From Metarhizium brunneum (lineage: Eukaryota > Ascomycota > Sordariomycetes > Hypocreales > Clavicipitaceae): a stretch of DNA of 64,000 bases. The notes beneath the pieces are model-generated. The model had not been told where the DNA came from. It searched no databases and worked only from the letters and a program-made list of their open reading frames with translations. The first letter of the stretch is position 1, and each line of letters opens with the position of its first letter. Both the position numbers and the translations under genes were made by a program. Shown here in pieces: positions 10,976-23,285 of the stretch. The DNA lies in the NCBI RefSeq assembly GCF_013426205.1, contig NC_089422.1, positions 4,588,001 to 4,652,000 of the forward strand. Direction: 5' to 3'.

Positions 10976-13900
10976 TCATCTATAGGGGCCAATTGTAGCT
11001 CCAGAACTTGTCGAAATCAAGCTGTCTCGGTTTCTCCGAGTGCTGAGACTGCTAGCTCGGCTATGGATTATTCCTTTGCTTAACGGCGGACCCTGTCTCT
11101 GGGCTCGTGATTCTCCAACACTGTCGCCAAAGTCTTGCTCTCCCGCTTGTCGATCGTTGTACCTTCTTGGCGACGCAATGTTGGACCCCTGGGATCCTGC
11201 AGGACGGGAGGAATAAACGCTTGTGGACAAAAATCTGCGACGTGGGAGTGCTGAGGGAATCTGCGAGATACTGTCGGGCGCTATGGATGGCGAGTCTGAT
11301 GGATATTCTCGTCCAGGGTCTCTGAGCATGTTGACGTCGGTATCTGCTCTGGAGGGTGGTCGGAATCTTCCCTCGCCACCATCATCACCCACTGTGCCCC
11401 GACGATTTCTCAAGAATGACGTTTGTCGGCCTTCCTCTGGTTCTTCGGTCCCTGCTCGTCGGGATCGCAACATTGTTGGTGACCGAGCAACTTCCGGTTC
11501 CTCGGTACCAGCTCGCCGAGTCCGCGAAATCATAAGGGACGATCTTCGCTGCGAATTGCCCTCGATTGGCGTAGTCGGTGCTGAACCAGTGGCGCGCGGC
11601 GTCGGTAAAGCTGTCCCATTCAGGATAGAGCTTCGTCGCTCTTCGAATTTGGACAATGGTCTTGGGCTGCTGATGGATTTCGGTATTCCGTGTTCGGCCA
11701 CACGGCGTGGAGTGGGCAGACTACTATAGGACTTTGGGGCAGTGGGCGTTGCAGGTCCATCATGCTGAGCCAACGCAGGTGGACTAGCTGGGCCTGCGAT
11801 GTTTGCAGGACCTACTGCTTCCCCAAGTGCTACACATAGTTCTGTCAGACTCCGACAGACAGAATCGGCTTTTCTTCGCAGTTGTCGGTCAGTGACTGCC
11901 GGTCCTCCCGTCCCAACCACACTCGCAGCACTAGATATCGGCCCTGGCTGACCTGGGGTACCCATCATTGATGACAACGCCATGGCGTCATTAGCCGCTG
12001 ACTGTAGTGCCTGATAGACTTCCAGACTCAAATAAGGCCTTGATTTAACCAACGCTTCATGAAGGATGGGGTGTGCCTCCCTCTGAGAGGACGTGGTACT
12101 CGATACTTCTGCAATCTGCCCATTGACCTGTCGTTTGGGAGATCCAGACAGAGTAGTTACCGTCGTCGTAGCAGTAGCTGGCCGCTCCTCAGACATTCTG
12201 GAGACTGCCGCCCCTGACGTGGACGGCAGCTTTCCCGTTAATTCAAGTCGGTTGATTCGCGACTTGAGGTCGTCTAATTCATCCCAAACAGTCGAGGGTG
12301 CAGTTGTTGAAGCAGTGGACTCCGTTCCCTCAAGTCCATGAGGGGCCTCGGTTGCCGTCTTGTTCTGAAGGTCAATCGTCCTGGCCAGAGGGGATGAACC
12401 GTGATTCCGGGCTTGGATGAGCCCGGATGGCCTGTACCCGGGTGTACGGCCCACAGTAGAATTACTGTCGGTTATTGACGCACGCCTGCGTGCGTAAATA
12501 CTTGCTTCTTGGCTATTATCATAACCAACTGTAGATCGCGCTGAAAGAGGAGATGGTCGCAGGTTTGCACCGCCAGAGCGTGTCCGCGGAATCTCCTCGC
12601 CAGGGTGAACAGAAGCAGCCTTCTCCCGGAGCAGCGAGCGAAACGTAGTGGTCCGAGAGATTTCACTTCCTTGGTCGTCCTCAAGATGTAGTGGACGGGG
12701 TCTGTCCTGCTGGTCAGATAATCGCCGCCTATGTCTTGGGGGCGATGCCTGGTGGTGATAAGAGGGCACAACAGTCGACAAAGGGCGGCGATGAGAGGAT
12801 CGTCTGATGCCAGACTGTCAACTAATTAGTACACGGCATGGGTACCGGGCATTGCGGGACTGTCTCATGGCAACCTACAACTGAAGATTGAGCATCGTCC
12901 AAATTCTCGTCTCCTCGCAGACGGCGCATCTGCTCGTCTCTGGCTATTCTCAAAAAAACATCCCCACCATCATCTTGTCGGCCAGATTCGCCGTCGTTTA
13001 GGGAAACGCCTCCTTGGGCATGCCTGCCTTCGAAACTGTGCGGCGACTGTTCCTCGGGAGAAGTTGCATAAAGCTCGCCCAAATCGTGGGGGCGAGACAT
13101 GGGATTCATATCCTGCGTTAGGCTCTTTCGAGAGTCTGATGAGCGGAATGAGCGTATTGGCGGCACTCGGCCAGGCGTGAGAGTGGCAGGCTGAATGCTA
13201 TGCCGCTTTTGCGTTGGTCTGTAGGAAACCGGGGGCCGCTGAGGTGATGGATATCGGTTGTCATCTGATGAGCTGGACCCAGAAAGCCGGTTAAGAAGCA
13301 GCAGCTCTCGTTGGCCTTGTGTGCTCTTGGTCCTTGGTGTTTCAGGCAGAGGCTGCGGCTGAGCAGTGGTTTGGGCCACCGCCTCAACGCCGTGAAGACG
13401 TTGAGTGTTGAGAGATGGCGGCGGGCCGTCGGAGGTCGAAACGCCGTTTGAGCTGCGCGAAGCAGGCCCTCTCCAACTCAGAGGCTTGGTGGTTCCAGTC
13501 GGAGATAGAGACGACGGGGAGGTGGTTTGATCGGCGTGGTCGGGTCCCGATTCAGGACACGATGCGGGACGCTTCGGCTGGGCGGGGGGAGAATCTGACG
13601 ATGACGAAGTCGCAGGCTGGGGTGAGGCGTGGTATGATGATGCCCGAGAGTGCACGGCCGGTCGTGGTGGAGAGGTGGCCGAGGGCGACACAGCAAAGGG
13701 CGAAGAGGGATGATGATGTGTTGTTGACTCTGCCTCTCTGCCTGCGTCTGCGTTTGCGTCTGCGTTTGCGTCTGCGGCCGCGCCCGTGTTTGCGATGTTG
13801 TCGGGGATGGATGGGGCCGGTCGCTGTTCGGGCACGGGATTGGGCAACGCTGACGAGGGGGCGCCGTGAAGCGAGGGAGGCACCTGGCCAGGATGGCTGT

Positions 13901-14564
13901 GGTGCGGGCGGTGCGGTTGAGAGGGGAACGATGACGCCGCCGGGGGTCCGCGCCTCGAATCTGCAGGCCGAGGCGGCGGCAGCTTGGACGAGGTGTTGTA
14001 CTGGCGGTGCGAATGCCGGGTCAGCGGAGGAGAGTCGTCGGCGTGGACGTTGTCGAGATGGTGGCCGCCTGCCGCGACGGTAGCAGCAGCTCGAGGGGGG
14101 GATGAGGGAGGACGATTTTGCTCATTCGGGCCAGAGTGAGGAATGGACGTGACGCTGGACGTAGTCCTGGTACTGGTGCTAGTAGCAGTAGCAGCACTGG
14201 GAGCCATGGTAGAGGCCCTGCATGTGGGGTGGGCGTTAAGAGTGGGCGTTGAGTCCTCCAGGGCAGTGGCCGGCACCTGGACAGACGGCATGGACGCGCC
14301 TGGAACGTTAGGAGAGCTCAAGCTTGTCCCTGTGCCTGGGCCTGTGCATCTGCCCCCACGGCCGTACAGGGAGCCACGCGCAACGGCCGTGTTGGCAGGT
14401 TCAGTCGATCTCGTCCCGGTGCTCAAGCTGGCGCCAACGCTCAAAGCGGCACTGACGGTTGCTCGATGTTTGCTGGCGTTGGCGTTGGTTTTGGCGCTGG
14501 TCTGGCGCTGGTGCTGGTGGTGGTGGCTGGCAGCGGCCGTTGTGAGAACCGCCGACTCAGTCAT
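10976..14564 (-). CDS. Large low-complexity Ser/Pro-rich protein with short coiled coil, function unknown
   Basis: Two exons, 14564-12879 and 12814-10976, encode 1174 residues. The 64-base intron (gtaggt...gttgacag, branch ctaat) is phase 0 and joins QSSV to SGIRRSS. Most of the sequence is Ser/Pro/Thr/His-rich and likely disordered. An ADANADANADA run comes from a hexamer repeat near 13740-13785. More ordered islands are DVFLRIARDEQMRRLRG near the intron, WDELDDLKSRINRLELTGKLP (short coiled coil), and a helical block from HPILHEALVKSRPYLSLEVYQALQSAA to RQLRRKADSVCRSLTELCVALGEAV. These islands suggest a conserved filamentous-fungal family, but I do not know its function. Long opposite-strand frames inside it are shadows of its base composition. 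Confidence 0.72.
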
Positions 14565-17500
14565 ACTCTCTCGGCCGAAGCTGCATGCTATTGAGAGTGT
14601 GCGCTAGAGCAATGCTCTGGAAGTGTCAATCTTTGGCGTCGTCTTGCTGCGGCGGCTGCACCATCAATCAACGGGGTTGGTCGGTATGATATGCGAAAGC
14701 TTTGCCGCAAGGGCTTGTTGGTCGTCGGCTGGAGCTGGGGATGCGCCTGTCTTAACGGAGCACGACGGCAATGGTCTCGGATCCAAAAATGTTATAATTA
14801 GGGACTGTTCTTCTTTCTTTCAATCCGACTTCACTCCCTCTTCTTGGCCGTGACACGGGTCGACCAACGAGCGACCACCACCGACCACACTGGAAGCGTA
14901 CGGCCCGTATCGCACCTTTGTTCAAATGTTTCGAACAAAGACAAGGAACCAAAACCCCAACCGTGGTCCGGCCCGACGGGGGGAGGAGAATGGGCGCTGC
15001 TTGTTTGAGGTGCGGACAGGTCAAGGAAGGAAGGATGATGCCTAATGCGCGCACCTGCCAATCCGCTTCGTCAGATCGAGGCGTCGTGGTGTTTTCGAGA
15101 CGAGAGGGACAGCAGAAGTTGGCCACACGAAAACCACAGAAAAAATGGAAAGGGAAAAGGGATGGAGAGCTCGACACCTTGCGATCGAGGAGCAGAGCGC
15201 CAGTAACAAGAAGACACTTGCGAGCTGCCGAGTACTAACAAGTAGCTAAGCTATCTGAAGCGAGCAAGCACCCTTGCCAATGCCAGCCATGGGGCCTACA
15301 ATTATACAACATGGAATACGAATGCTCTCTGATGCCATCCACCAGGATCAAGAGCTTCACCCGGTCCAGCCGGTCAAGACGCATGCCACGCGGTTATGTG
15401 CTTTGCCATGGCTACTCTATCCATCCCATGCCCTCCCCATGCCCCTGGCCGCACCACCCTTATTAACCAGGACCAAGACCGAGAGCTCTCAACTAGGAAT
15501 AGTGACATGCAGCTTGCCCCTCGAAGAGAAACAACGCAAAGCTGAGCACCGGTTCGAGACACGGCCATCTGGGTCTGGGTCTGGTGTTCGCCGGCTTGTT
15601 TGGGCGTGCGCAACGGCCATTTACCCAGGACGCACCAGACAAGCAAAACCGCGTTTCCACCGCATCTGCTCGCGGCCCAAAGTCCAGAGCCGGTGCTAAA
15701 CATGTTTCCTTCAATGCTCCTTGGTCATCCATTGTCCCGGCGAGCTGCAGGCCCTATCACGAAACTTGTCTAACAGAACACGGGACGGTGCAAGGAAGAA
15801 TGACCCGTTTGCTGGTTTTTTTTTTTTTTTTTGCCTTTGCCTCTTCCCCTTCCTCGTCCTTGTCCTTTCCCGCCCCTCCCTCTCTATTGCCCATGTCCTG
15901 GTATCGCGACTCCCACAGATAATAGCGGCCTTTTGGTCATTATCAGACCCGGCTTTGACCCTGGCTCCCTCGACAAACGTCGATTACAATTGAGCTATCA
16001 CAGTGCTAGCTAATTGCGCAGATGCAGACGAGCGGATCCCCAGATGCAGCCAGCACGACACTCGTGGGACAGGAGCTCCTCCACTCGCGCAAGTTGGCCA
16101 TTTGGAGACGAGTCTGGAATAAAGCTGCAGCAACCTCTCACATGTGGCGCGGCGCTCGACCGGCTTGACCTGATTATCACCAGACCTTGGTCCACGTTTG
16201 TGGCGTGGTCCTCTCGCTTTCAATGGACGGGCCACACGCATCTGGCAGTACTACATATGTACGGAGTACGCACATGTGTTGCCGTTTCTGTTTTCTGGTA
16301 TTGACTCTTATTTGCTTTGCTGCGAGGCATGAATGCGTTGTGAGACACACAAGAATTTATGCCACATGACGACGATGGTTGCTTTGCATTGACGCCGTTG
16401 CCGTTTTTTTTTTTTTTTTTTTTTTTTTCGGCCACCCGACTTGTAATTTTTCTTCCCTTCTTCCTAGTCTGGTGTATGTGTTTGTGAAGACGGAAAGAAC
16501 AACCGTAAAACGCTGGTCAATTTCTCATCATTGGCGTTTGTCTGTTGGCACTCGGACTCGAGGCATGCAGTAGAGACTCCGTGGTCTCGTCTCATTGCGG
16601 TTGTACTCCCAGGTACCAAGTGATCGTCAACGGTCCCTTCTCACGTCCGGTTCGTGCTGGAAATACTAGCCAGGGGTATCATTGCATGCGTTCCCTGTTT
16701 GAATGGGTTCATTTGGTGTCCTCTGGTGGAGTATGTGCAAGCACTTCAATGTTTGAGCTTGGGCCATAGTGCAGCGAGCCACGCTCAGACTGAGTTTGGT
16801 TCCAACCAGACTATTTGCCATGTTGTCTGTGATGACTCTTTTTTTTTTCTTTCATGTTCCCGTGTGCCCAGGGGTATGTATGAGAAAAGAAAGAAAGAAA
16901 AAATAGGAGAGTGAGGTTTAAGTCGCCGTTCCCAAACCCAGCAGCATTGTGTCCTGCGCATTGCGCATCATGCAAAGTTGCCTAATGCCCTGATCGCTTG
17001 ATCTGTGTAGTAACGCCATTGAGACTCTGGTTTTGGATTTTACTCGACTCTCCCGAAGCAGGAGCAGCTAGCTGTGCATTTCAACACATCCATGATTCAC
17101 GCGGCTGGACGCCATTCCACGTCGGCCCACGACTCGATGAGCCTTGAAAATCCCGGATGCATGCGTCTATGCTGCTTTACTTGGCCATGTTCACGACACA
17201 AGTCTCCACGAAGAGCCGCTCTCGCGTCGATGAAACTCATGTCGAGAGCCGTCCTTCGTGTGAATGAGCATGAGCGCGAGACGTGAAAAATGTGACACAC
17301 TTGAATCTGTTTCTCCAGGTCGTTTAAACACCTCGTGCTAGCGGCGTACATGGCAACGAATGTTTTACCGTGAGTTGAATATGCGCAGTATACCAAACAT
17401 CAGTTGTAATACCTCACCAAGTCTACATGTCGCCGGAGTGCTTCACACTCGGAATGAATTGCGCACAGCAAAAAAAAAAAAAAGAGCAGTTGGGGATTGG

Positions 17501-18469
17501 AGCAGCTCCTACTCCGTACTCCAGCAGCTGCATTCACACAACTCGGCAGATTTGTTGATATGACGGGTTTTACAAAACATGCAAGGTGACGAGTAATTAA
17601 ACCACCAGGGTTTGAAACCAGTGCTTTGCATGCGGCGCAGAATGTTGGCCCTGTGTTGGGAAATTGTGAAATTTCTACGGAGTACATGGTAGCAATGCGA
17701 CTCGGCAGTCGGAAACTGGGAATACGGCATAAATGGCAAACCAAAAATAGAGAGGATATATGTCCATCCGTTTGCTTCTGCCACATTCGAGGGCATCAGA
17801 TGGAAGAATTAGTCAAACGCGTTGTTCGGATTGCCGCAACTATCGGCCCCGTCCTCGTGTCGTCTTCAATATTCTCCTCATCGCCATCGATGGGCCTGAA
17901 ACAACACACAGCGTTCGTATACCTCGTTGTTCAAGGCCACGGCGGTCCTTTGTGGCCTACAACAACTACCTCATCCTAGTTGCGTCTCCAAGGGTCAACT
18001 GGTCGCACGGTACCGAGCGTCGGAGGATCACGAGGTGAGGCGGGATATTCTGCGAATTTGTTAGCACACAGCGAGCAGGGGTCAAACGTAACCTACTAGA
18101 GACTGTAACGATACATGGCACGTTGTTCAAACAAGCATCGAGAGCAAACGAGTGATCTGCCGGATGAAACCAGAGATTCTGACACGGGGATAAAATACGA
18201 ACGGGCGAGTCTATAACCGAGGCCAGAGAAGACAACTGGTTAGTTGTACTAGGGGGGGAAACAGGCTTGTAAAAGCTCGGCGGTTTGGTATGTCGCAAAC
18301 TCAGAACTCGAGTCCAGGATAGCCAATTTGTAAGTGGAATAGAAGTAGGTTTTACGTATTGACGGGGACGTTGGGACAGAGCACGCGACGACGGGACAGC
18401 AACGAAACATTGAAGTACTTACAGTAAAGCAATTCGGCGCATACGCGCAAGGGCAAAGTAGCTCTCCTA
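14565..18469. other. Gene desert, left part
   Basis: No reading frame here resembles a known protein, and none combines a plausible start, splice signals and family sequence. It holds long homopolymers (T15 near 15818, T25 at 16404-16428, an A run near 17470) and three exact TACGGAGTA/TACTCCGTA motifs at 16260, 17510 and 17676. The first few hundred bases are probably the promoter of the 11-14.6 kb gene. Confidence 0.55.
16404..16428. repeat. Homopolymer T25
   Basis: An uninterrupted run of 25 T within the gene desert. No retroelement sequence adjoins it, so there is no support for it being a reverse-transcribed poly(A) tail. Confidence 0.9.
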
Positions 18470-18760
18470 TGTAAAGTATAATACATATAAGAGTGAGTCC
18501 TGATATAGAATGATTTTTCTCATAAATATTACTTATTAATACGTGTAAAATTATAATTGCACACCACCTTACCCTCTACATAAAGTTCTCATTGGCTTTC
18601 TCCAGCCTTATTAACCTTATTACATTAATAACAGCAAGGCTCCTTCCTAAAAGGGTAGTCGCATGTGAGCGATAGAATCCCTGCAATCAAATACTACGGC
18701 AAATAAAAAAAAAACCTCACAAGGTTATCGCTATAGACCTAGTTTACTACATAATTCGCG
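18470..18760. other. AT-rich island in the gene desert
   Basis: This stretch is visibly AT-richer than its surroundings, especially 18476-18560 and 18601-18635, with many TTA/TAA words. It contains an inverted repeat, AGCC-TTATTAA at 18604-18614 against TTAATAA at 18625-18631 and GGCT at 18638-18641. It could be a relic of a repeat mutated by RIP (the repeat-induced C-to-T process of ascomycetes), but no element can be identified. Confidence 0.5.
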
Positions 18761-18796
18761 ACAACACCCCCCCAAAGGTCAAGACCTGCAATAGCC

Positions 18797-18828
18797 CTTG
18801 GATCAGAGTTGGGTGTTTCAGATCCAAG
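18797..18828. repeat. Perfect 8-bp inverted repeat (hairpin)
   Basis: CTTGGATC at 18797-18804 is matched by GATCCAAG at 18821-18828, with a 16-base loop. It lies between the AT-rich island and a second hairpin. Confidence 0.8.
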
Positions 18829-18880
18829 AATGACATCAATTCGGGGTTACAAGCGCGAGTCGCTAGCATTGGAACCCCCC

Positions 18881-18930
18881 CGCCAAGCCCAGAGGTCCTA
18901 ACTTTGTTCGACCAAAGCGTCGGCTTGGCG
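18881..18930. repeat. 9-bp inverted repeat with nested stem
   Basis: CGCCAAGCC at 18881-18889 pairs with GGCTTGGCG at 18922-18930. Inside, CTTTG and CAAAG pair around TTCGAC (about 18902-18917). Together they form a two-level stem. No tRNA or known ncRNA architecture was recognised. Confidence 0.75.
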
Positions 18931-19698
18931 CGATGTTGATAATCATGACCCTGGTTGTTTCAGACGGGCCAATACCAAGACTTTTGTACCGTTAGTTGGC
19001 AATGTAGGGTACGTACCCGGTACTGAGAGATATAGTATGTATCTCCATGGTAGCGGTTATTTTGCTAGGCTGGGTGGTGGCCCATTTGACCCCTGGCTGG
19101 CAACGTGGAACTCGGGGTTGCAAGGATCGTCAAAGTCAAATTGCGATGAGCTATCTGGGAAGCAGAGATCCTTGCGCCGTGTTGCAAGTTACTACATTCA
19201 GTACATAGGTGTTGGTCCAGATGGTCATGGTGTCAGATGATGATGGCTAGTACTGTTCAACAGACGGCGTTTCGTGGGGAGCTTGTTTTCTAGTCTTCTA
19301 GTGTTGAATTAATCACATGGAGCAAAGCAGAAGCAGACCGACAAGTAGGCCATTGGTGCGCATGTGCATGGTGCAACCTCAGCAAGTCGTTTGGTGGTCG
19401 GTTCAAGGACCAGCTTTGCTCGCGCGGCTATTGCCGAATGAAACGGTGCGTGTAGGAAGAATCAAGGTCGATTGGTCTGGGGCGTAACGTGAATGTGTCA
19501 ATGTGTCAATGTGTCATTATGTATGTATGTATGCTCGCCGGTGACGAGACGGGCCCCTCGAGGCACGGCCACGATGTCGAACTGGAAGAAAACAGTCGAT
19601 ACTTCTTACGATTAGTATAGAATTAGGCGCCAACATGGAATTTACTCAAGCAGGTTGGTATGGTATGGACAATGCATTGTCCAATTTGAGAATAGTAG

Positions 19699-19733
19699 TA
19701 CTTACCTAGGTAGGTAAGTACTTAGGTAGGTAC
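19699..19733. repeat. Palindromic CCTAGG/GTAC-rich cluster
   Basis: TACTTACC at 19699-19706 is inverted as GGTAAGTA at 19713-19720, followed by more TTAGGTAGGTAC units. Similar sequence recurs elsewhere in the window, always between genes. Confidence 0.75.
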
Positions 19734-20080
19734 TTTATGTTACTAAAGTAAGTACGGGTGGGGATCTCGATGTGGCCTCTGCGCCTTGGGAGCCCCCAGT
19801 CCCTAGTCCGCAGTCCGCAGTCCCCAGGATCCAGGATCCGGGATCGTAGATGCTCAGCCAGGCCTTGACGGAGTAAAACCACAGCCTCGGAATCACGCTC
19901 GGTGAGTGCAATCGGAGGAAACGAAAACTGCAATGTGTTTTTTCTTTTTCTTGATGTAACATGTAACAACACCGTAGCAGATTGATCGTGTGAGAAGGGC
20001 AAGTCAAACGCTGGCTCTCCATCTGACACGATAAAACGGCCCGTGTACATGACCTGTGCTGGCATGGTATTTATCGACTC

Positions 20081-20125
20081 TGTTGTTGTTGTTGTTGTTG
20101 TTGTTGTCAAGTTGTTGTTGTTGTA
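20081..20125. repeat. TTG trinucleotide microsatellite
   Basis: About 26 bases of TTG repeats, a short interruption (tcaag), then about five more units. Confidence 0.95.
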
Positions 20126-20394
20126 GCGGAGCCAGGCGAACATTGAACATTGATGCGGCGATCATCAAGGGCTGGGGACATGGACGACGACCAGACAGCA
20201 CTGTTGACAGTGTGACACTGACCTTCTGCTCTGTGAGTGGCGGACGCTGATTGGCGGATGCGACAAAGGGAGCAGTTGAGCACCTGAGATGTTTCTGCCC
20301 TCTGCAGGCACTGAGTGGTCGGGTTCTTCGGCGGGCGCTTACTACGTATTTCCACCGGCTGGATCAATGAGCTTGGCAGGCTGTCAGATGCACG

Positions 20395-20411
20395 TACGGA
20401 GTACGGAGTAC
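20395..20411. repeat. Double TACGGAGTA motif
   Basis: Two overlapping copies of the 9-base motif TACGGAGTA, at 20395-20403 and 20402-20410. This is the densest occurrence of a motif dispersed across the window. Confidence 0.9.
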
Positions 20412-22650
20412 AGCGCGTGTCCTCCTGCCTTGAGTGGGTGCAGCAGCATCGTGGAGAATAACGGCATTGGGGTACTAGTCCGTATGTATAGTTTACAAAT
20501 AGAATCGTATAAATGGCAGCGGCTGACGCCGCCATGTTGCTAAATGCGGTACCCTTCAAGATCCCATCGCGGTATGTCGGGAACGGAGATGCGGGACCAA
20601 AGTGTTTGGTTGGAAGCCGTTGACGCCGAGCATCATTTGAAATTTCTCTGGGCCGCGTCCTGCCCCTGGAGCCACACCCAAGCCTGACATATCTATGTAT
20701 GGAGTATATCGAGTATGTATGAAGCATTCGTCAACGCTCGAGCCTTCGGGCCATTCAGCAAGGACAGCACCCCTGGTGATGCTGAACAACCGGTTGCCGA
20801 AAAAAATTTGCCAAGCCGTGCTGAGGAGTCATGGGCCAAACTCAATTAGATGCCGTTTTGTTCCGCGCAGCAATATTCTGCCCTGGAAACCGCCTGGTAC
20901 AATATATTAGACTTAAATCTCGGCGCTGTGCGGGCCTGGTCAAATCCGATGTACATCAAACCGATCTCACCGTGCAGCACATGTATGGCAGTTGATACAG
21001 GAGAGCAGTCTGCTGGGACATGGAGGAGCACATGACCGACAAACTCTTCCTCTCGTGCTTGACGCAGGATACAATACATGAATCAATACGGAGCACGGAG
21101 TACCGTGTTTTCACTCCTCCGTGGTGCCACCCAACAGCGCAAATGACATGTACACCTTTCCGCCCATCACCATTCGCGGGGCGGAGATTTAAATCCTGTT
21201 GTACCCAAATTTGGCTCACCGACAGTGATTGGCCAGTCCTTGCCGCCGGGCTTGCTGCGTGTGCCTATATTTAGATTAATTAACTGCAAGGCTTGTCTCG
21301 CACGCCTTCCCATCCTCCCCACTCACGATGGAGCGGAGCCCAATCCAACACCCTGTGGCATGCTCAGCAGCACTCTGCACGCTTGCAGAGTCGTAGCAGG
21401 GGTTCATGTGGTTGCTTTCGAAGCATTCTTGCCGACTGAGCCATCCGTCTCACGATGCTGACTGGGTGACTGGGTCGAGCATGGCTTGGTGGCTTCGCTT
21501 TCTACCCACTCTTCTACCCTTTCCCCAGCCACGGGTCCCGAGTGCCTTGGGATCATGGTCCTGGCCTGGGCTTTGGTTTTTGGCCTTTTGATGGCCCCGA
21601 AGGAGGAAGGATTCGGTACCTGTGAGGGAATGTGTGTGTCAATGGGTGAACGGTAGATGGTTGATGTCTGGAGGACCGCTGGACCACCTCGAGACAGAGG
21701 CGATACAAGCATTTCATCTTCTCCGGACCCCTACCCTGGTCCTGGCCATCCAGTTGGACCGTTGTTTGTCGCCTCTCCGTTGCCCCAGGCGCGCTAGGTG
21801 AGCGACCCCTGGCCTTATTCGCGCCCGTAGTGCCATTATTATTATTGTATTTGGCCGTTTGCGAACTTGCCGTGTGTCCTGGCTTGCTGTGTGACGAGCA
21901 GGTCGTATTGTAGCGAGTACGAGGAATATGGACAAGTAGAACGATGGAGCAACTACATATGATAAACAGGAGCAGTGGGAAAGAAAGGCGAAGCGGTAGC
22001 AGCGGTTACCGACCTGCCAGGCCTGCGCTTCCGCTCTGACTCTGCCGTCTCTGTTCGCTGGACCTCGAACTGACCGTGTTTCGCGAATCGTCCCCGTTGG
22101 CTCAGAACTGCAGCATCCCAGTACCGTGCAGGAGCTGGCTCAGGTGCTTGTCATGTGCAGCCGAAAGCGAGTGGCGAGCAGCGAGCAGCGAGTAGCGCGC
22201 AGACATGACGGAAGACTTGGGAACATGCATCCGTCAATAATCATCTTGATTCTTTTTTGGCACAGTCGCTCCTGCCTTGTCTGGTGCCCGGTTCCTCCTT
22301 CTCCACCACTCCCCTCCGCTCGCCTCTCAGCCGCCTGCGAACATTGAAGGTCAACTGGGTGCCACTCGCCCAGAGCCCACCTGCACCCCCAGCCTGGCTG
22401 GCCCCGGCCCCCGGTCGCTGTTGCCGTCGTCGTCTCCCACCAGATCTCGTTCCCAGTCGACCAATTCCTTAATTCTTCTCGTCTGCTTCACATTTCACAA
22501 CTTCACCCTTCTGCTTTCCCCAGCAACGGCCAGCCGCCTTGGTCACCGTCGACTCGTCCCGACTCCCGAAGCCCTCGACGAAGCGGCAGACCATGGTTCA
22601 CCTGTAAACGGCTTCCCGCGAAACCTGGTCCTGTAGCCCAGCCGCTAGCC

Positions 22651-23285
22651 ACCTGCATTGCATGGTTCTCATCTAAGCGCTGGTCTGTCTCACTTCGAAT
22701 CTGGGCCCCATTCCTTCATCTTCTCTCCCTTCCCGCCTTCTTTGGGCTCGACGACAGCGACAAGAGCAAGGGCATACTTTTTGTCCGCCTTGCCCGTTGC
22801 CCTTCACCATCGACTTCGATCAATTCCCATTCTTTATCAGCTACAGCCGTCGCGACGACTTTTCGGCTCCTCTCGCTCCTTGGCACTTTGTTGCGGGAGG
22901 ACCCCACGAGCCAGGCCACGGTCCTCACTCGACCAGCCACGGCCATCCCAGCGAACGTCCATACATTGGATTCAGCAGCGCTGTCCACTGCCGACCGAAA
23001 CTTGTTCGATTCGAATCGTTCGCGAATCCGCTCCTTCAGACCTCGAGCTCGTTTATTCTGTGCTTCGCCCGCATTCCTTCGACCGATCGCAATCCAACCC
23101 TTGTCTCCCGACACATCTTGCAACTGTTGCTACAATCAAAGGGATCTACTGGTCCAGGGAAAACGACAGCTGTGACGAGCCCGTATCTTATTCTCTTTCT
23201 CTCTCTAATTTTTTTTTTCTTTTTGCAAGTACTTGACGCCGCGCAGGAGGTTCAGCGACAGCATTCTGTTGGGAAGGCCAAAACC
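22651..23285 (+). promoter_or_regulatory. Pyrimidine-rich leader of the phosphatase gene
   Basis: CT-rich sequence from about 22230 to 23230 leads into the phosphatase start, a pattern common for fungal promoters and 5' leaders. The coding frame happens to stay open upstream to 22797, but the residues there are typical leader translation. A T-rich tract ending ttttgcaag near 23229 may belong to a leader intron. No transcription start can be fixed from sequence. Confidence 0.4.

Larger units (their letters stand above)
18931..22650. other. Gene desert, right part
   Basis: No gene is supported. The stretch holds short tandem repeats (GTGTCAAT about three times then TATG repeats, 19490-19533), a palindromic CCTAGG/GTAC cluster at 19699-19733, a TTG microsatellite at 20081-20125, and overlapping TACGGAGTA copies at 20395-20410. 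Small reading frames have atypical composition and no recognisable domains. Confidence 0.55.

Noticed and set aside
13415..14083. 222-codon plus-strand frame
   Set aside because: Lies opposite a long GC-rich low-complexity coding region; composition-driven shadow.
16404..16428. T25 run as the tail of a retroposed gene
   Set aside because: No adjoining coding remnant and no target-site duplication seen.
18841..18880. B-box-like sequence that might mark a tRNA or 5S gene
   Set aside because: No matching A box, acceptor stem or anticodon arm could be folded around it.
22797..23285. Upstream extension of the phosphatase frame
   Set aside because: Open by chance through a pyrimidine-rich leader; starts at a non-conserved codon and contains a T-rich tract typical of non-coding DNA.
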